DNA of 64,000 bases from Amaurobius ferox (Eukaryota; Arthropoda; Arachnida; Araneae; Amaurobiidae): positions 21,368,022-21,432,021 of the forward strand of contig OX578150.1 of NCBI GenBank assembly GCA_951213105.1, read 5' to 3'. A program made the position numbers and the translations under genes. This document shows, piece after piece, positions 11,217 to 21,019 of this stretch (positions within the stretch are counted from its first letter, which is position 1; every line of letters begins with the position of its first letter). Below the pieces are notes generated by a model. It was given only the letters and a program-made list of their open reading frames with translations. It was not told where the DNA came from and searched no databases.

Positions 11217-12110
11217 TGTCCTAAGGTAACTTCCTTTTTTAGGACACGCCCGGTTAGAGCGCGAAGAAGAAAGAAGGCCGTATTTTTAAATAATAACATT
11301 AATTTATTTACAATATTTAAACCTATATACAAGAAAACATAATACACAAAATGCTCCTCTTAACATATCTGCATTGATCACCCATTCTAATAACAAATCA
11401 AAATAAACATTGGTAAGGAGTCTCATAGACCAATTTGGAACAGATGGTAAGCTATCATGAAAACACCTGACTTAAACTGGTAAAGATTAATTTATTTGGA
11501 GTTAACTAGTTTATTTACTTGGAGTCAAAATGTACTTATTTAAAATGGAGAGGGAGAGAGAGCTAAAAGATACAAATCAGGCACAGGCCCTTAAATGAGT
11601 AACTCACCAAACAATCGCCGAATAGACGACATCTCTCTGAACAGCATTTCTCAGAGGACCCTGTTGTGAACACTTCTTTACTCACTCTAAACTCAGTTCC
11701 TTCTTCTCGCTCCTCTTTTAAATTCTGAAAAACTCTCTCTCTCCAAGATTTTAAAACACGCCCCTGAGGCGCACACAAACATCCCATTGGATTCAGGGTC
11801 TTAACCCCTTGACCCCAAAGCAACGCCATTGGCTTTTAGACCCCCAGAAACAAAAAGCCCCTTTTCAAGCCCCTGCGAAACCGATACTCTTTCGGCCAAC
11901 TAATTCAAACCAGCCGAGAACCCTATGGCCCGTCTGAAAAGGATGCCCGTTAAATCATTCGTACGAATACGAGATCTAAAGACACTTCGACATCCTGGTT
12001 TTCTATTTCAAGTGCAGATGGCCGAACGAAAAGGCTGACCCCCAAAAACAAATAAGAAGACTCTAGGTCGCACTCCCGAAAATATTGGCTCATGGGTTTA
12101 CCATGCGACA
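11217..12110 (-). repeat. 5' LTR (element orientation)
   Basis: 894-bp LTR, near-identical to 3745-4640, ending at GCGACA immediately before the GCTGC target duplication and the hAT coding sequence. Confidence 0.93.
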
Positions 12111-12658
12111 GCTGCTACAGCATTTGCTTCCAACTTCATGGAGTCACGGTGGGATACTGAAGTTTCATATTTCACTATGCTCTCTAATCTTAATCTGGTG
12201 CATGGGCTTTTCGTCCAGATGTCTCTGTCAAATGGTGTTTTATGATACTTTTGGCACAAAGTACAGAACATTCTTTTTTTGGTGCTATCATAGTTCAACC
12301 ACAATCTGTTTGTTTTCCATTTTGTGGAAAATCCAATAGCATGCTTTGCTTTGCCTCTTGTTGGATCTCCAGATAAATGTTTTGATTCAACCTCACTATG
12401 AGAACAACTAGGAGATGCTGTTGTACGTGTAGCATTGACATGAGCTATTTCGTTTTCAGTATGATTACTAACGAATGAATCTTTTACAGAAGTATTGTTA
12501 TTAGGTATACTTACAGAGTTGTCACTGCAGCTTTTAGTAGAAAATTGCATATCTACACGACTAACTTCAGATGATGTTTTTTTATTTGGACCAGCATTGA
12601 AAAAGACTGTAATACTTTGTTCACCAGTCTTTCTTTTTTTACCATACTTGGAGGACAT
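12111..12658 (-). pseudogene. hAT transposase (ZNF862-like), N-terminal part, split by LTR element
   Basis: N-terminal region of the same hAT gene whose remainder is at 2909-3744. It starts at ATG 12658 (MSSKYGKKRKTGEQSITVFF), has a low-complexity serine/asparagine-rich segment, then FSTKWKTNRLWLNYDSTKKR followed by C..C...H, a TTF/BED-type zinc finger (CTLCQKYHK) used for DNA binding. The frame is cut at 12111 by the LTR; the peptide EANAVA is where the two halves should meet. Without the insertion this would join in sense with the distal segment, so the host hAT copy was still fairly intact when hit. Confidence 0.78.
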
Positions 12659-12699
12659 TGTTATTATGATTTCGTAGATCTTAATTACTTTGAAAAACG

Positions 12700-12965
12700 A
12701 AATTAGTGTATGAATAACGGACGTATGACGCCGAAATTCGTGTATCCTCGAAAAAAATATTTCTGAAGGTTAAACCTAATCAAAACCTAACGGTAAACAA
12801 CACCCGAACCTCCGAAAAAACATGCCACCACGTGCCAGAGAAATAAAAGGCACAAATTATTTACACGACGTCGTGCTTACGTTTCCGACAATAAACAAAA
12901 CACAAGTAAATGTAAATCTCGTTGTAAGAATAAATGTAAAAATTTAAATCAGTGAATCTCAACCA
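12700..12965. repeat. Dispersed repeat, copy 1 (inverted copy at 38343-38540)
   Basis: The string CAGAGAAATAAAAGGCAC followed by TTATTTACACGAC and TTTCCGAC, ending at a hAT-like end CAGTGAATCTCAACC, is shared with the reverse complement of 38343-38540 at reduced identity. It is non-coding. It may be the terminal region of a hAT family member. Confidence 0.5.
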
Positions 12966-13049
12966 TTTTAAAGCTACCACCCCCCTAAGGAGTGAAATTT
13001 TTTTCCACGTGCCCCTTTGTGAAAATCCCGTAATTTAGGGCATGGGGAA

Positions 13050-13068
13050 GGAGGGGGGGGGGGGGGGG
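13050..13068. repeat. Poly-G tract
   Basis: A nearly pure run of G. Similar runs occur at about 18301-18316 and 63306-63320, each next to hAT/MITE-like ends. Confidence 0.9.
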
Positions 13069-13139
13069 TTCTGAATTATAAGAGGCAAAATTTTTTTAGC
13101 AATTTTCTTCAATAGACTTGCACATCAAATTTGTTTGCA

Positions 13140-13257
13140 GCCAACGGCCCTACCGTGCAGAAAACACCGATTCTCGTTAGATCAACGAAGTCAAGCAGCA
13201 TCGGGCGCGGTTAGTACTTGGGTGGGTGACCACCTGGGAACACCGGGTGCTGTTGGC
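13140..13257 (+). ncRNA. 5S rRNA-like sequence (SINE head, probably not a true 5S gene)
   Basis: 118 bp from GCCAACGGCCCTACCG to GGTGCTGTTGGC, with paired ends (GCCAAC / GTTGGC) as in 5S helix I. The internal control region is well kept: AAGTCAAGCAGCATCGGGC (box A) and GGTTAGTACTTGGGTGGG (box C). Position 40-60 is more diverged. No T-run terminator follows; the sequence instead continues directly into a tRNA-type SINE body, so I read it as a polymerase III promoter module captured by a SINE rather than a ribosomal gene. Confidence 0.85.
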
Positions 13258-13490
13258 ACATTTCGGGCACGGTAGCCCGGTGGTTTGCGCGCTGGATTTG
13301 CACGCTGCTACAACTGCCGCCGTGTTCAAGCGGAGTACGATCACGTTAAACATGAGTCCGTAAGTCCTTCCGAGAGGTTGGTGGTAGGGGAAGGAGGGTA
13401 CGGCCCTTCTGGATGCTTCCCCCACTGGGTTTCGGTCTAAATTGGGTGGCACTTCCTGGCCGTCCAAACGGTTACCTTTCACCTATCTGG
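13140..13490 (+). mobile_element. Composite 5S-tRNA SINE
   Basis: The 5S-like module is followed at about 13265 by GGCACGGTAGCCCGGTGGTT, the A-box half of the tRNA-type SINE that is repeated at 22.5-23.3 kb and 35.5-36.8 kb. The stretch holding the B box in those copies is missing here; the shared body (GTGTTCAAGCGGAGTACGA through GGTGGTAGGGGAAGGAGGG to TTACCTTTCACCTATCTGG) then follows. So this copy has a 5S promoter in place of a complete tRNA promoter. Confidence 0.75.
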
Positions 13491-14247
13491 TAGGTCGGAC
13501 GGTCTGAAGACCCCAGACTGTGCGACTCACATATTAGGTTTAGAGTAGCTATCTGCACGGCCGGGAAAGGATACCTCCTGCATTCAGGAGGCACCCAAGG
13601 TCTACCATCCCACCAAACGAACTTTTATTTAGGTCTAAAAATATTACAATTTATAATAAATATTGTGATTAAACAGACAGTTTTACATTATATTTGAACT
13701 TGACAAGTACGTCCATTTTACAAAAATGGGAAAATGGTTATTGCGAATATAGATAAAAAGATCATTGAAAACTTATATTTAGAGTGAGGTATAATAACAT
13801 GATAAAATATAGATTAAAATGAAAGACAATAATAAAATTTTAAAAGTAAAATTTAGAAAATATATAAAAAGAAAATATATGAAAAGGAAAAAAAAAATTG
13901 ACGTATGAAAACAAAAACAGAAATTTAGAATAAAATTTAGAAAAGAAAAATAAGAAAAAATACAAATAAAAAGTGTCAAAAGAAAAAGAAAGATCCAAAA
14001 AAATAAGAACAGTTAACATAGCTTTTTTTTTTTTTTATTATTATTATTATTTTTTTTTTTATTTATTTATTTTTTTTTAAAGAAAAAAAATAGAGGGAAC
14101 ACAATAAGTTCATATAAGTTAATAAGAATGAAATAAAGGGATTCATTGATCAAAATTAAATGAGAGCAGAATCTACTCATAAGCTTAGATCACTTTATTA
14201 GAAATTTCCATGGAAACAAGAATACAGTTTTTAATTTTATCTACTGA
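13490..14247. repeat. Direct duplication, copy 1
   Basis: About 750 bp from GGTCGGACGGTCTGAAGACC to TTTATCTACTGAA, repeated with small differences at 14294-15026. Contains AT-rich stretches and long T/A tracts that create spurious open frames. GGTCGGACGGTCTG occurs once more, without the rest, at about 33856. Confidence 0.85.
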
Positions 14248-14293
14248 AGAGGGATTTGAACGAACTTTGGAGAACCAAATTGGTTTATTAGAG

Positions 14294-14807
14294 GTCGGAC
14301 GGTCTGAAGACCCCAGACCGTGCGACTCACATATTGGGTTTAGAGTAGCTATATGCACGGTCGGGAAAGGATACCTCCTGCATTCAGGAGGCACCCAAGG
14401 TCTACCATCCCACCAAACGAACTTTTATTAAGGTCTAAAAATATTACAATTTATAATACATATTGTGATTAAACAGACAGTTTTACAATATATTTGAACT
14501 TGACAAGTACGTCCATTTTACAAAAATGGGAAAATGGTTATTGCGAATATAGATAGAAAGATTGAAAACTAATATTTAGAGTGAGGTATAATAAAATATA
14601 GATTGAAATGAAAGAAAATAATAAAATTTTAAAAGTAAAATTTAGAAAATATATAAAAAGAAAATATATGAAAAGGAGAAGAAAAATTTGCCGTATGAAA
14701 ACAAAACAGAAATTTAGAATAAAATTTAGAAAAGAAAAATAAGAAAAAATACAAATAAAAAGTGTCAAAAGAAAAAGAAAGATTCAAAAAATAAGAACAG
14801 TTAACAT

Positions 14808-14852
<45 letters not shown>

Positions 14853-15026
14853 AAAAAAAATGAGGGAACACAATAAGTTCATATAAGTTAATAAGAATAA
14901 AAAAAAAAAAAAAAAGGGATTCATTGATCAAAATTAAATGAGAGCAGAATCTACTCATAAGCTTAGGTCACTTTATTAGAAATTTCCATGGAAACAAGAA
15001 TACAGTTTTTAATTTTATCTACTGAA
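14294..15026. repeat. Direct duplication, copy 2
   Basis: Second copy of 13490-14247 after a 46-bp spacer. Its right end abuts the truncated hAT relic exactly at the codon where that protein stops; copy 1 ends instead in unrelated sequence. Confidence 0.85.
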
Positions 15027-16438
15027 TTTTATTCACAAAAGGGTTCATGACCCATTGAGGGGCTTCCAGGGACATGATATCCTCAAAACGCTCAGAAAAG
15101 TCATTCTGCAAAGATTCAAGGTGTTGACAGTAAACTTGTGTATCATCGAAGGGGATTTCACTGTTCTTATGCAGATCCGACAAGATTGGAAACTGGCTGA
15201 ACTCTTGCGACCAAAATTCTGCTTCCACAAAGTGAGTTGTTTTAGGAAGGCAGGAATAACAGATTTTGTTGTGATCAAATTGAGCCTTGAAGCTGCAAAT
15301 TAATTCCATTGAATTTTGCGAATAAATCGGTCATGTAAGCAACATCGATCTTAAATTGTAGCAATCTGTCTCTCAGAGCTACATCTTTTGCTTCGAGGAA
15401 CTCAAGCACAGAAAAGATTCCAGAACCTATTGAGGTAGGCGCCTTTGGAGAGCCAGCTAACCTCGGTGTGTAGATGCAAGCGATTGAATTCTTCATAGAT
15501 GTCCCTACACAGCTGTCCGAATAATCGATAGTTGAGAGCATTACTGCGAAATTTGATGCAAACGATGCAAACGATCGCTGAAGTTTTTTGCAACTAAATG
15601 CTGTCTGTGAATCACGCAGTGAAACAGCTAAAATATCTGGCACCTCCCTCTTCAAAAGGGCGATGAACCCACGATGACGACTCACCATTGCAGGAGCTCC
15701 ATCAGTAGCAACAGACATAATGTTCGCAAGAGGAATATTTTTCTCTTTAAAATAATCTTTGAGAGTATTAAAAATAGATTCGCCTTTAGTATCTGCAATC
15801 AAGCTTCTTGCAAAAAGCATCTCTTGAATAATTTTTCCTTACTTCACAAACCGGACTTACGCCAACAGTAAAGCCTCATTACTTGGCAAGGTTGATTCAT
15901 TAACTTGAAAAGAAAATTCGGTGGGTATCAAAAGTTTGCATAAGGAAACTTCAACGTCTTCAGTCATCTCATCAATTCGTCGTTTCACTGTATCGTTGCT
16001 TAATGGGACATTTTTGATTACACTGGACGCTGCTGGATGGTGTAAAACCGTTTTCAAAACTTCCTTGACAGCCGGCAGTATCAACTCTGCGCCGATGGTA
16101 TGAGCTTTCCCCGATTTAGTAATTAATTTTGATATATTATAAGAGGCCATCAAACCATCGTCGCATATTTGTGATGAGGTTGCTAGTAAGCTTGAGACTG
16201 ACGGTGCCTTCAGAAACTTGTCTCTGATGTTCGTGAAAAACAACAAATCTTTATGTTGTTTGTCAGGATGAATGTTTTGCAAATGCTCCTGCAAACGAGA
16301 CGGTTTCATTGCCTCATTAGATCACACTTTGTTACAAAGTGAACACAAGTGTGGTTGCGAGTTCGACGGCGATTGCACAAATCCGAACTTCAAGTACGTG
16401 GCACTGTATTGATGACACTTCTTTTTGTTAACCGACAT
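15019..16438 (-). pseudogene. hAT transposase relic, ZBED5/SCAND3-like
   Basis: Broken transposase of the ZBED/SCAND3 group. The start at 16438 gives a short BED-like region (MSVNKKKC..., then C..C and H...H: CSLCNKV, RLQEHLQNIHPDK). Downstream are RRIDEMTEDVE, FSFQVNESTLPSNEALL and VATDGAPAMVSRHRGFIALL, the last holding a core acidic residue. There is an in-frame stop near 16320 and frameshifts near 15857, 15600 and 15280. Protein similarity ends at PQWVMNPFVNKIQ (15026), where the related copy at 23781-25555 continues for about 120 residues, so the C-terminal dimerisation region is missing. Confidence 0.85.
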
Positions 16439-16701
16439 CGTTTTCGGCAGCAAAATATGATGAGGGAAAGATAACTATTTCTCAAAATTAATAATTCACG
16501 ATAAAGAACTAATAAGCGCATGTACCTTTTTTTTTTCTTCTCAAATTTGAGAAACATTATGGAGTTTAACCTTTGATTAATTTCTCCAATGACCCCTTTT
16601 CCCCAAAATGGGAGGATTTTACTTCCTGCACTTGGAATCAAGCAATTCTGTAGAAAAATTCCATTTGTATTCGTATACAAACCATTTTATGCAAACTTTG
16701 C
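16439..16701. other. Spacer between hAT relic and LINE
   Basis: Upstream flank of the hAT relic. A degenerate CTCAAATTTGAGAA palindrome at 16541-16555 could be a worn hAT terminus. No gene. Confidence 0.4.
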
Positions 16702-18027
16702 TTATTTGGGATTTGGATATTTGTTGAATTCCATAAGACTGTTAAAAGATTCCGTACTGTTCTTTTTCTGATTTTCAAGATTTTGAAAGCATTTTTTTCT
16801 ATCTCTTCCATAAAGTTTACAGTTCATCATTACATGTTCTATATCATTGATTTTTTTGCACCTTGTACATTCCTCGTTTATACTTTTGTCCCATTTACTT
16901 AGGATTTTTCCTGTTAATATCGACTTAGTTCTGAGTCTGTTCAAGAATACTTCTTGTATTCTGTTTTGGGTAGTTTTAATTTTACCGTTCTTGTTTTTGA
17001 CATATGGATATATCCCGTTGTATTTGGATTCTTCCCATTTTTTGGGGGAGCTATCCTTTATCCTTCGTTTGGTTAAAGTTTTGATGTCGTCAGCTGTCAC
17101 TATTTCGTACATCGGAGTATGTTTTTGAGTAACTGCTCTCTTAGTGAGTTTATCCGCTACCTCATTCATTGAAATACCCGCGTGTCTTGGTACCCATACA
17201 AATTGGGTTTTGATTTTGTCTTTTCTGATTTTATTCCTTATACTGTTTATAATTATATCTTTTCTTTTATTTTCATTTTTTATTGCTTCTAATGCAGATT
17301 TACTGTCGGTTATAATAACATTTTCCCTATTTTTATCCACTATGTACTCTACTACGTAATGGATTGCACAACTTTCTGCTGTGTATATAGAGCAGCGTTT
17401 GGGGATTTTTAGACTTCTCTGGCAATTTCCATCAATATAGATTCCAAATCCCGTTCCATCTTCCATTTTAGATCCGTCCGTAGCTATCCAATTTGTTTGC
17501 TTGTCTTTTTCTTTTTTAAATTCCTCAAACATAAAGGGGACTTCTTTTGGATGTGCGTTTTGGAAATTCAGATCTTTTGTTTTGATTTCTATGGTAGATT
17601 TTTCCCACGGAGGGATGCCGACGTCTGTCAAATTCCTATTTGGAATTAGATTTTCTTTTCTTATTAGTTCTTTGGTGTTTTCTAATTTTTTAGTAGCCCA
17701 AGTTTTCTTTTTCTTGTCTTTTAAGCTTTCAATATTCCTATTTATATACCCTTCTTTCCTTTTTATTATTTCCTTTTTTATCATATTTTTTTCAATTCCA
17801 TGGGTTTTACGGATGTCATACTCGGGTATGTTGAATTTTGCTCTCATAACATCATTTATAGACCATTTCGGTAAACCCGTGGCAATTCTGATTGCGATAT
17901 TTTCTAACTTGTCATATTTCTGTCTGATGAATTTTGGTTCTTCATACCTGATATGCGCTGTGCTGGTTGGGATCGGAGAAGAATCCTGATGGCCAAGGGC
18001 TCGTAGTGTCGAGTTCTTCAAGGTCAT
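16702..18027 (-). pseudogene. 5'-truncated LINE, end of RT plus RNase H domain
   Basis: Open 441-codon frame from a non-LTR retrotransposon carrying RNase H. The N-terminal part (LENIAIRIATGLPKW) is the end of the reverse transcriptase connection region; the fingers and palm are absent. RNase H catalytic acids are all visible: D in ATDGSK, E in YTAESC, D in ITDSKSALEA and D in NEVADKL, with VWVPRHAG before the last. A C..C...H...C knuckle (CTRCKKIND..H....C) follows near the end, as in I/R1-type ORF2 proteins. It is truncated at its 5' end but has no internal stop, implying fairly recent insertion. The upstream start at 18027 is arbitrary. Confidence 0.85.
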
Positions 18028-18300
18028 CCAACCTAGAATAACCCTTTCCTAACGGCGAAATAAGACTTCGTTTTTGCTTCAGACAAATTTCTCTCTCCAT
18101 TCTGAGAATTGCGCGAAGGTAGTCTCATTGTATTTCCCGACATCGTCACGATAAGGAGTATTGAATGTCATTTTGTGTCGCAAAGACGAAACTATCGCCA
18201 ATTACCCAGAGCAAAAATACCGAACTCCTGCTTCTTTTTGCTGACCACAGATGTGGAGGGTTTGTACAATAGGAACCAAGGACGGTTTTAGGAATTTGTT

Positions 18301-18316
18301 AAGGGGGGGGGGGGGG
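18301..18316. repeat. Poly-G tract
   Basis: Run of G followed by CTCAACTTTGG. Confidence 0.85.
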
Positions 18317-18361
18317 CTCAACTTTGGAAAATCAGATTTTATGGAATTATATATTTAAAAG

Positions 18362-18363
<2 letters not shown>

Positions 18364-18412
<49 letters not shown>

Positions 18413-18418
18413 TATATA
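18364..18418. repeat. (TA)n microsatellite
   Basis: About 24 TA units, the left flank of a short MITE-like sequence; a shorter TA run (18558-18571) flanks its other side. Confidence 0.92.
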
Positions 18419-18420
18419 TC

Positions 18421-18558
18421 AGTACCGTAACCAGGATTTTATTTCTGGGGCTTCATTGTGTATTTTCCTTTCAGTGGACACCTTTACCTTTTCAATGAAT
18501 GTTCATTTTTCATTTCGGGGGGTTTCAACCCCTATGCCCTCACTGGATACGGCCTTGG
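18421..18558. mobile_element. Short MITE-like sequence in a TA microsatellite
   Basis: Begins CAGTACCGTAACCAGG and ends (reverse complement) CAAGGCCGTATCCAG, imperfect inverted ends, with TA repeats on both sides that could be a split target. About 140 bp, non-coding. Resembles small hAT-type MITEs; assignment is tentative. Confidence 0.4.
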
Positions 18559-18807
18559 TATATATATATATAAGTGATATGTTTAAGAGAGAAAAAAAAT
18601 CTGTACTAGTAACTTATAAACATCCATTATTATAGGTGTTCAATATGTAATCATAAACTTTTGTATATAGCCTATATATATATTTAAAAAGTGGAACCCC
18701 CATAAGTCCTGAGCAGACTGTTTATGTTTTGGAAGGCGCGGTGGGGAAGGCGCTAGAAATTATCACTGACAGGTTTTTAGGTTTGAAACTGTATACAATT
18801 TAATATA
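18559..18807. other. Spacer with no recognised feature
   Basis: AT-rich sequence up to the TA that precedes the next transposon. Confidence 0.4.
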
Positions 18808-18985
18808 CAGGGTTGTTATAATTAAAGTTCGCCTATTCAGAAGGCTCTAGAGCCGGTTCTATGGCTCCAAACGAAACAACATTTAACTAGTACGTAGTAC
18901 AAGTGATGCGCTCTGCGAAAATCGAAAAAAAAAAATTAGTTACAATTGTCGTCAGTAGGTGGCGCTGCTGCAATATCTAAGGTGA
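18808..18985 (+). repeat. Left long inverted repeat
   Basis: Pairs with 20605-20782. Contains a small palindrome GGCTCTAGAGCC at 18841-18852 in both arms. Confidence 0.9.
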
Positions 18986-19311
18986 TTTTCGCAAGTTTCG
19001 TTGTAAAAAAAAATGAAGGAAAATTTATGTTACAGTTGGTAAAAGTAAAATTGTACAGATTCATTCTATCAATTTCGATCAATCCACACGAAAGACACAA
19101 AAGTGTACAAAATTTCAACAAACGCTTGAAGAAGATCACTTGTTGATTCAAATCTTCGATACGGCAGTGATGTCACAACTTTGAAACACTGAAATACGCT
19201 TCAAATCAACTTACGATTTAAAACAAGCTAACAAAATGTGTCTGTGATTCCTTTGATACTGAACGAGTTTATTGTTTCTGAAAAGCGTTAGAATCTGACG
19301 CTTTGTGGAAA

Positions 19312-20411
19312 ATGGTTAAGTTGAAAGAAAAGGCTCTTCTAAGTATTTTATCGTAAAGTTATTTTATCAACAGAACAGCAACAAAGCTGCAGCTCTTCGA
19401 GAATTCCGGAAACAGAAACATGTTAGACGTGGACCAATGTCTGATCGTGGCGTTCACAAAATGATTCACAAATTTGAGGCAACAGGAAGACTCGACATTC
19501 TTTCTGGCAGAGGACGAAAACAAGTGGACAGTTCTAGCGTTGAAGATATTGCTACTGCTGCCGTAGATTTATCAAACCATTCACCATATGGTAATGCCAG
19601 TTTGCCAGCTATTGCATATGAAGTCGACATGTCGATTTCCACGGTGAGAAAAGTGATGCGTAAAATTTTGCACTACTATCCATACAAGATTCAGAGGGTG
19701 CAACAGGGTGATACAGGAACTCGGCTAACATTTACACTACAATTTCTTGCACGAATGAATGTGGATGACTCTTGGCCCTGGAATATTCTGTGGGGCGAAG
19801 AAGCACAATTTTATGTAAACGGACAAGTGAACACACACAACTGTCGAATTTGGGCGAAAGAGAATCCTAACGTTGTTCAAGAAGTTCCATTGCATGCACC
19901 TAAAGTAACAGTGTGGTGCAGTTTTACAGCTACGTTTATGATAGGGTCATATTTTTATGAGGAATCAACACCCACAGGACCCATTACATGTTCCGTAAAT
20001 GGGACAAGATATCTCAATATGTTGTCACGTTTCGTGATTTACGAGTTGCAACAGCGAGGCTGCCTTCAAAATACCGTTTATATGCAAGACGGTGCACCAC
20101 CTCACATTACTCGAACAGTTCGGACTTTCTTGCAACACCATTTCACACAAGACCGAGTGATAAGTCGTTATTTTACAATAATCTGGCCACCACGACAGCC
20201 TGATCTCACACCATGCGATTTTTGGCTGTGGGGATGTTTGAAAGACTCTGTGTCTAAAGACAGATGTCGGATGATCTCTGATCTGAAGAACAGTATTAGG
20301 CGTCACATCGGGTCAATCCCACAGGACACTTTACGCTCTGCAGTAGAAACCACAGTTGTGAGAATGGAATGCGTGATTGCAAATAATGAATGGTTCATTG
20401 AGCTTGAGTAA
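19312..20411 (+). pseudogene. Tc1/mariner-like transposase, frameshifted, first catalytic Asp replaced
   Basis: IS630-Tc1-mariner transposase, of the group whose last motif is WPPR.PDLTPCDFWLWG. The natural start appears to be ATG 19312, but that frame hits TAA at 19354; the homologous peptide resumes in another frame (LREFRKQK before the ATG at 19437), so one frameshift lies near 19350. In the long frame the second catalytic Asp is D218 (MQDGAPPH) and the third D261 (TPCDFW), 42 residues apart by my count, similar to rosa-like elements. The first motif, normally (S/T)DEAHF, reads GEEAQF (residues 120-125), so the first Asp is Glu. Both changes predict an inactive product. Confidence 0.85.
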
Positions 20412-20604
20412 TCCTGTTATTCGTCGCTGGCGAGCGACATGTTTTATTTCTCTGGACGCAGATTGCATCACATGAAATTATCTCCTTTTTTCTGTATTGT
20501 TTGGAGCCATAGATCTGGCTCTAGAGCTTTCTTCATTAGCGAATTGTCATTGTACCAACTATGCAATACATTTTCCTTTATTTATTTTATAAACAAATTG
20601 CAAC

Positions 20605-20782
20605 AATCGCCTTAGCTATTGGCACAGCGCCACCTACTGACGACAATTGTAACTAATTTTTTTTTCGATTTTCGCAGAGCGCATCACTTGTACTACATAC
20701 TAGTTAAATGTTGTTTCATTAGGAGCCATAGAACCGGCTCTAGAGCCTTCTGAATAGGCGAACTTTAATTATAACAACCCTG
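20605..20782 (-). repeat. Right long inverted repeat
   Basis: Partner of 18808-18985; differs at a handful of positions. Confidence 0.9.
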
Positions 20783-21019
20783 TATATTATATATCTATAA
20801 TATAGATTAAACTTTAAAGAGTATATATTTCCAGTCGAGCAACAGCGATTTTAAACACCTATAAAAAAACATATAATAAAATAATTTAATATATTGCTAT
20901 TTATTAACAATATTCGATCCTTGATACTTTTAGCAATATACATTTCAAAAAGTTTTGAAGTATAAATTTTAAGGAAAGAAATAATAATTTAAATAAAATA
21001 CAAAACATTTCTCATTCGC

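Larger units (their letters stand above)
3745..12110 (-). mobile_element. Ty3/gypsy-type LTR retrotransposon, mostly deleted interior
   Basis: Two direct repeats of 896 and 894 bp bound an 8366-bp unit. Each LTR reads TGTCCTAAGG at the left and ATGCGACA at the right (TG...CA), and the unit is flanked by a perfect 5-bp duplication GCTGC (3740-3744 and 12111-12115). Orientation is minus, set by the integrase C-terminus at 8546-9110, a TGG-starting primer-binding site at 11180-11216 and a purine tract beside the other LTR (4641-4660). By eye the LTRs differ at about a dozen positions, so the insertion is young, yet gag, protease, reverse transcriptase and most of integrase are absent. This looks like a defective copy moved in trans. 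A mariner is nested inside. Confidence 0.92.
18808..20782 (+). mobile_element. Tc1/mariner-superfamily transposon with long inverted repeats
   Basis: 1975 bp from CAGGGTTGTTATAATTAAAG to its reverse complement, flanked by TA on both sides (18806-18807 and 20783-20784). Inverted repeats are about 175 bp with only a few differences, much longer than in mariner. Encodes a transposase at 19312-20411 that is damaged. Confidence 0.9.

Noticed and set aside
13140..13257. Functional 5S rRNA gene
   Set aside because: No T-run terminator follows, the middle is diverged, there is no tandem array, and it is fused to a SINE body.
13779..14958. Phe/Lys-rich minus-strand frames
   Set aside because: Low-complexity translation of AT-rich duplicated sequence and poly-T tracts.
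17501..17989. 162-codon hydrophobic plus-strand frame
   Set aside because: Antisense of the lysine-rich LINE ORF2; lysine codons read as Phe/Leu on the other strand.
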